From contig NZ_VDUY01000003.1 in the NCBI RefSeq assembly GCF_008039575.1, positions 496,001-560,000 on the forward strand: 64,000 nt of DNA. Direction: 5' to 3'. The translations under genes and the position numbers were made by a program. This document shows, piece after piece, positions 63,656 through 64,000 of this stretch; position 1 is the first letter of the stretch, and every line of letters begins with the position of its first letter. The notes below the pieces were generated by a model that saw only the letters and a program-made list of their open reading frames with translations, made no database searches and was not told the DNA's origin. Source of the DNA: Zeimonas arvi. GTDB taxonomy: Bacteria > Pseudomonadota > Gammaproteobacteria > Burkholderiales > Burkholderiaceae_E.

Positions 63656-64000
63656 TCATTCGGCGCCGGCGCGCGACTCCGGGTGCAGCTCGGACGCGCC
63701 CGCCGTGGGCCGCACCGGCAGCCGGTCGGGCAGGCGCGCGAGCAGGCGGACGTCGTCGCCGACCCGGTCCACCGCCTGCAGCCACAGCCGCGGGGCGGCG
63801 GCCAGCGTGTCCGGCGGCAGCAGGTCGGCCATCCCGGTCGCATTGCCGAGCAAGGTGGGCGCGAGGTAGACGAGCAGCTCGTCGACGCAGCCCTCGCGCA
63901 GCAGCGAACCGTTCAGGCGATAGCCGGCCTCGACGTGCAGTTCGTTGATGTCGCGCCCGGCCAGTTCGGCCAGCAACGCCGGCAGGTCGACCTTGCCCTG
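63656..64000 (-). CDS. ribD: RibD reductase domain, C-terminal end (5' part beyond window)
   Basis: Only the last 114 codons lie in the window. They encode the end of the pyrimidine reductase domain of RibD: LLAELAGRDINELHVEAGYR, LNGSLLREGCVDELLVYLAP and TLLGNATGMADLLPP, all typical. The deaminase domain and the start are off the right edge. The frame remains open to position 64000. It is followed by ribE with a 70-base gap, giving the order ribD-ribE-(Mpo1-like)...ribBA-ribH. Confidence 0.93.
   Translation of the reverse strand, partial: QGKVDLPALLAELAGRDINELHVEAGYRLNGSLLREGCVDELLVYLAPTLLGNATGMADLLPPDTLAAAPRLWLQAVDRVGDDVRLLARLPDRLPVRPTAGASELHPESRAGAE

Overview
The window is a very GC-rich chromosomal stretch from a Gram-negative betaproteobacterium, most likely Burkholderiales. 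This is inferred from its linked housekeeping blocks: rubredoxin-pilG-pilH-pilI-pilJ-chpA; recA-recX followed by sucC-sucD-terC and pilA; pyrR-pyrB-pyrC'; and ribD-ribE-ribBA-ribH-nusB-thiL-pgpA-pncC. Almost every gene lies on the minus strand, so the text runs from the 3' end to the 5' end of each operon. I saw no rRNA, tRNA, CRISPR array or intact insertion sequence.

Positions 1-27.6 kb hold a lipopolysaccharide O-antigen locus. Transcribed leftward it has wecB, a wbpV/wbpL/wbpM-type initiation module, manC, the ABC exporter wzm/wzt, a methyltransferase, a 1267-residue protein with three glycosyltransferase domains, a gtrA/gtrB/membrane-glycosyltransferase trio, gmd and rmd (GDP-D-rhamnose), two GT4 transferases, rmlBACD (dTDP-L-rhamnose) and manB, which is cut by the window edge. 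The genes overlap or nearly touch for most of this length. The logic is that of an ABC-exported D-rhamnan (A-band or common-antigen type) with L-rhamnose and periplasmic side-branch decoration added. A 23-codon stump of a second manC lies at the right-hand end. Toxin-antitoxin pairs interrupt the locus near both ends (1.2-1.8 kb and 25.7-26.4 kb), and two more follow at 27.7-28.2 kb and 35.8-36.4 kb.

Positions 28.4-36.4 kb are housekeeping: apaH, plsC, the yqgE-ruvX-pyrR-pyrB-pyrC' run (pyrC' encodes a dihydroorotase-like protein without its metal-binding HxH), and a DNA photolyase.

Positions 36.5-52.3 kb form a type IV pilus and cAMP region. It contains the Pil-Chp chemosensory operon (pilG, pilH, pilI, pilJ and a 1984-residue chpA), rubredoxin, divergent thiE, and the major pilin pilA with a near-consensus sigma-54 promoter and a GTGA-N6-TCAC dyad upstream. 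On the far side of that control region lie a cAMP phosphodiesterase-like metallo-beta-lactamase protein, a CHASE2 adenylate cyclase whose gene overlaps it, and a two-FHA protein. A local cAMP circuit controlling pilin is plausible but not proven.

Positions 52.4-64 kb are core metabolism and DNA repair: terC, sucD, sucC, recX, recA (with a LexA box), pncC, pgpA, thiL, nusB, ribH (with an odd acidic tail), ribBA (with a degenerate cyclohydrolase half), a convergent pair of small conserved genes whose ends overlap, ribE, and the C-terminal end of ribD.
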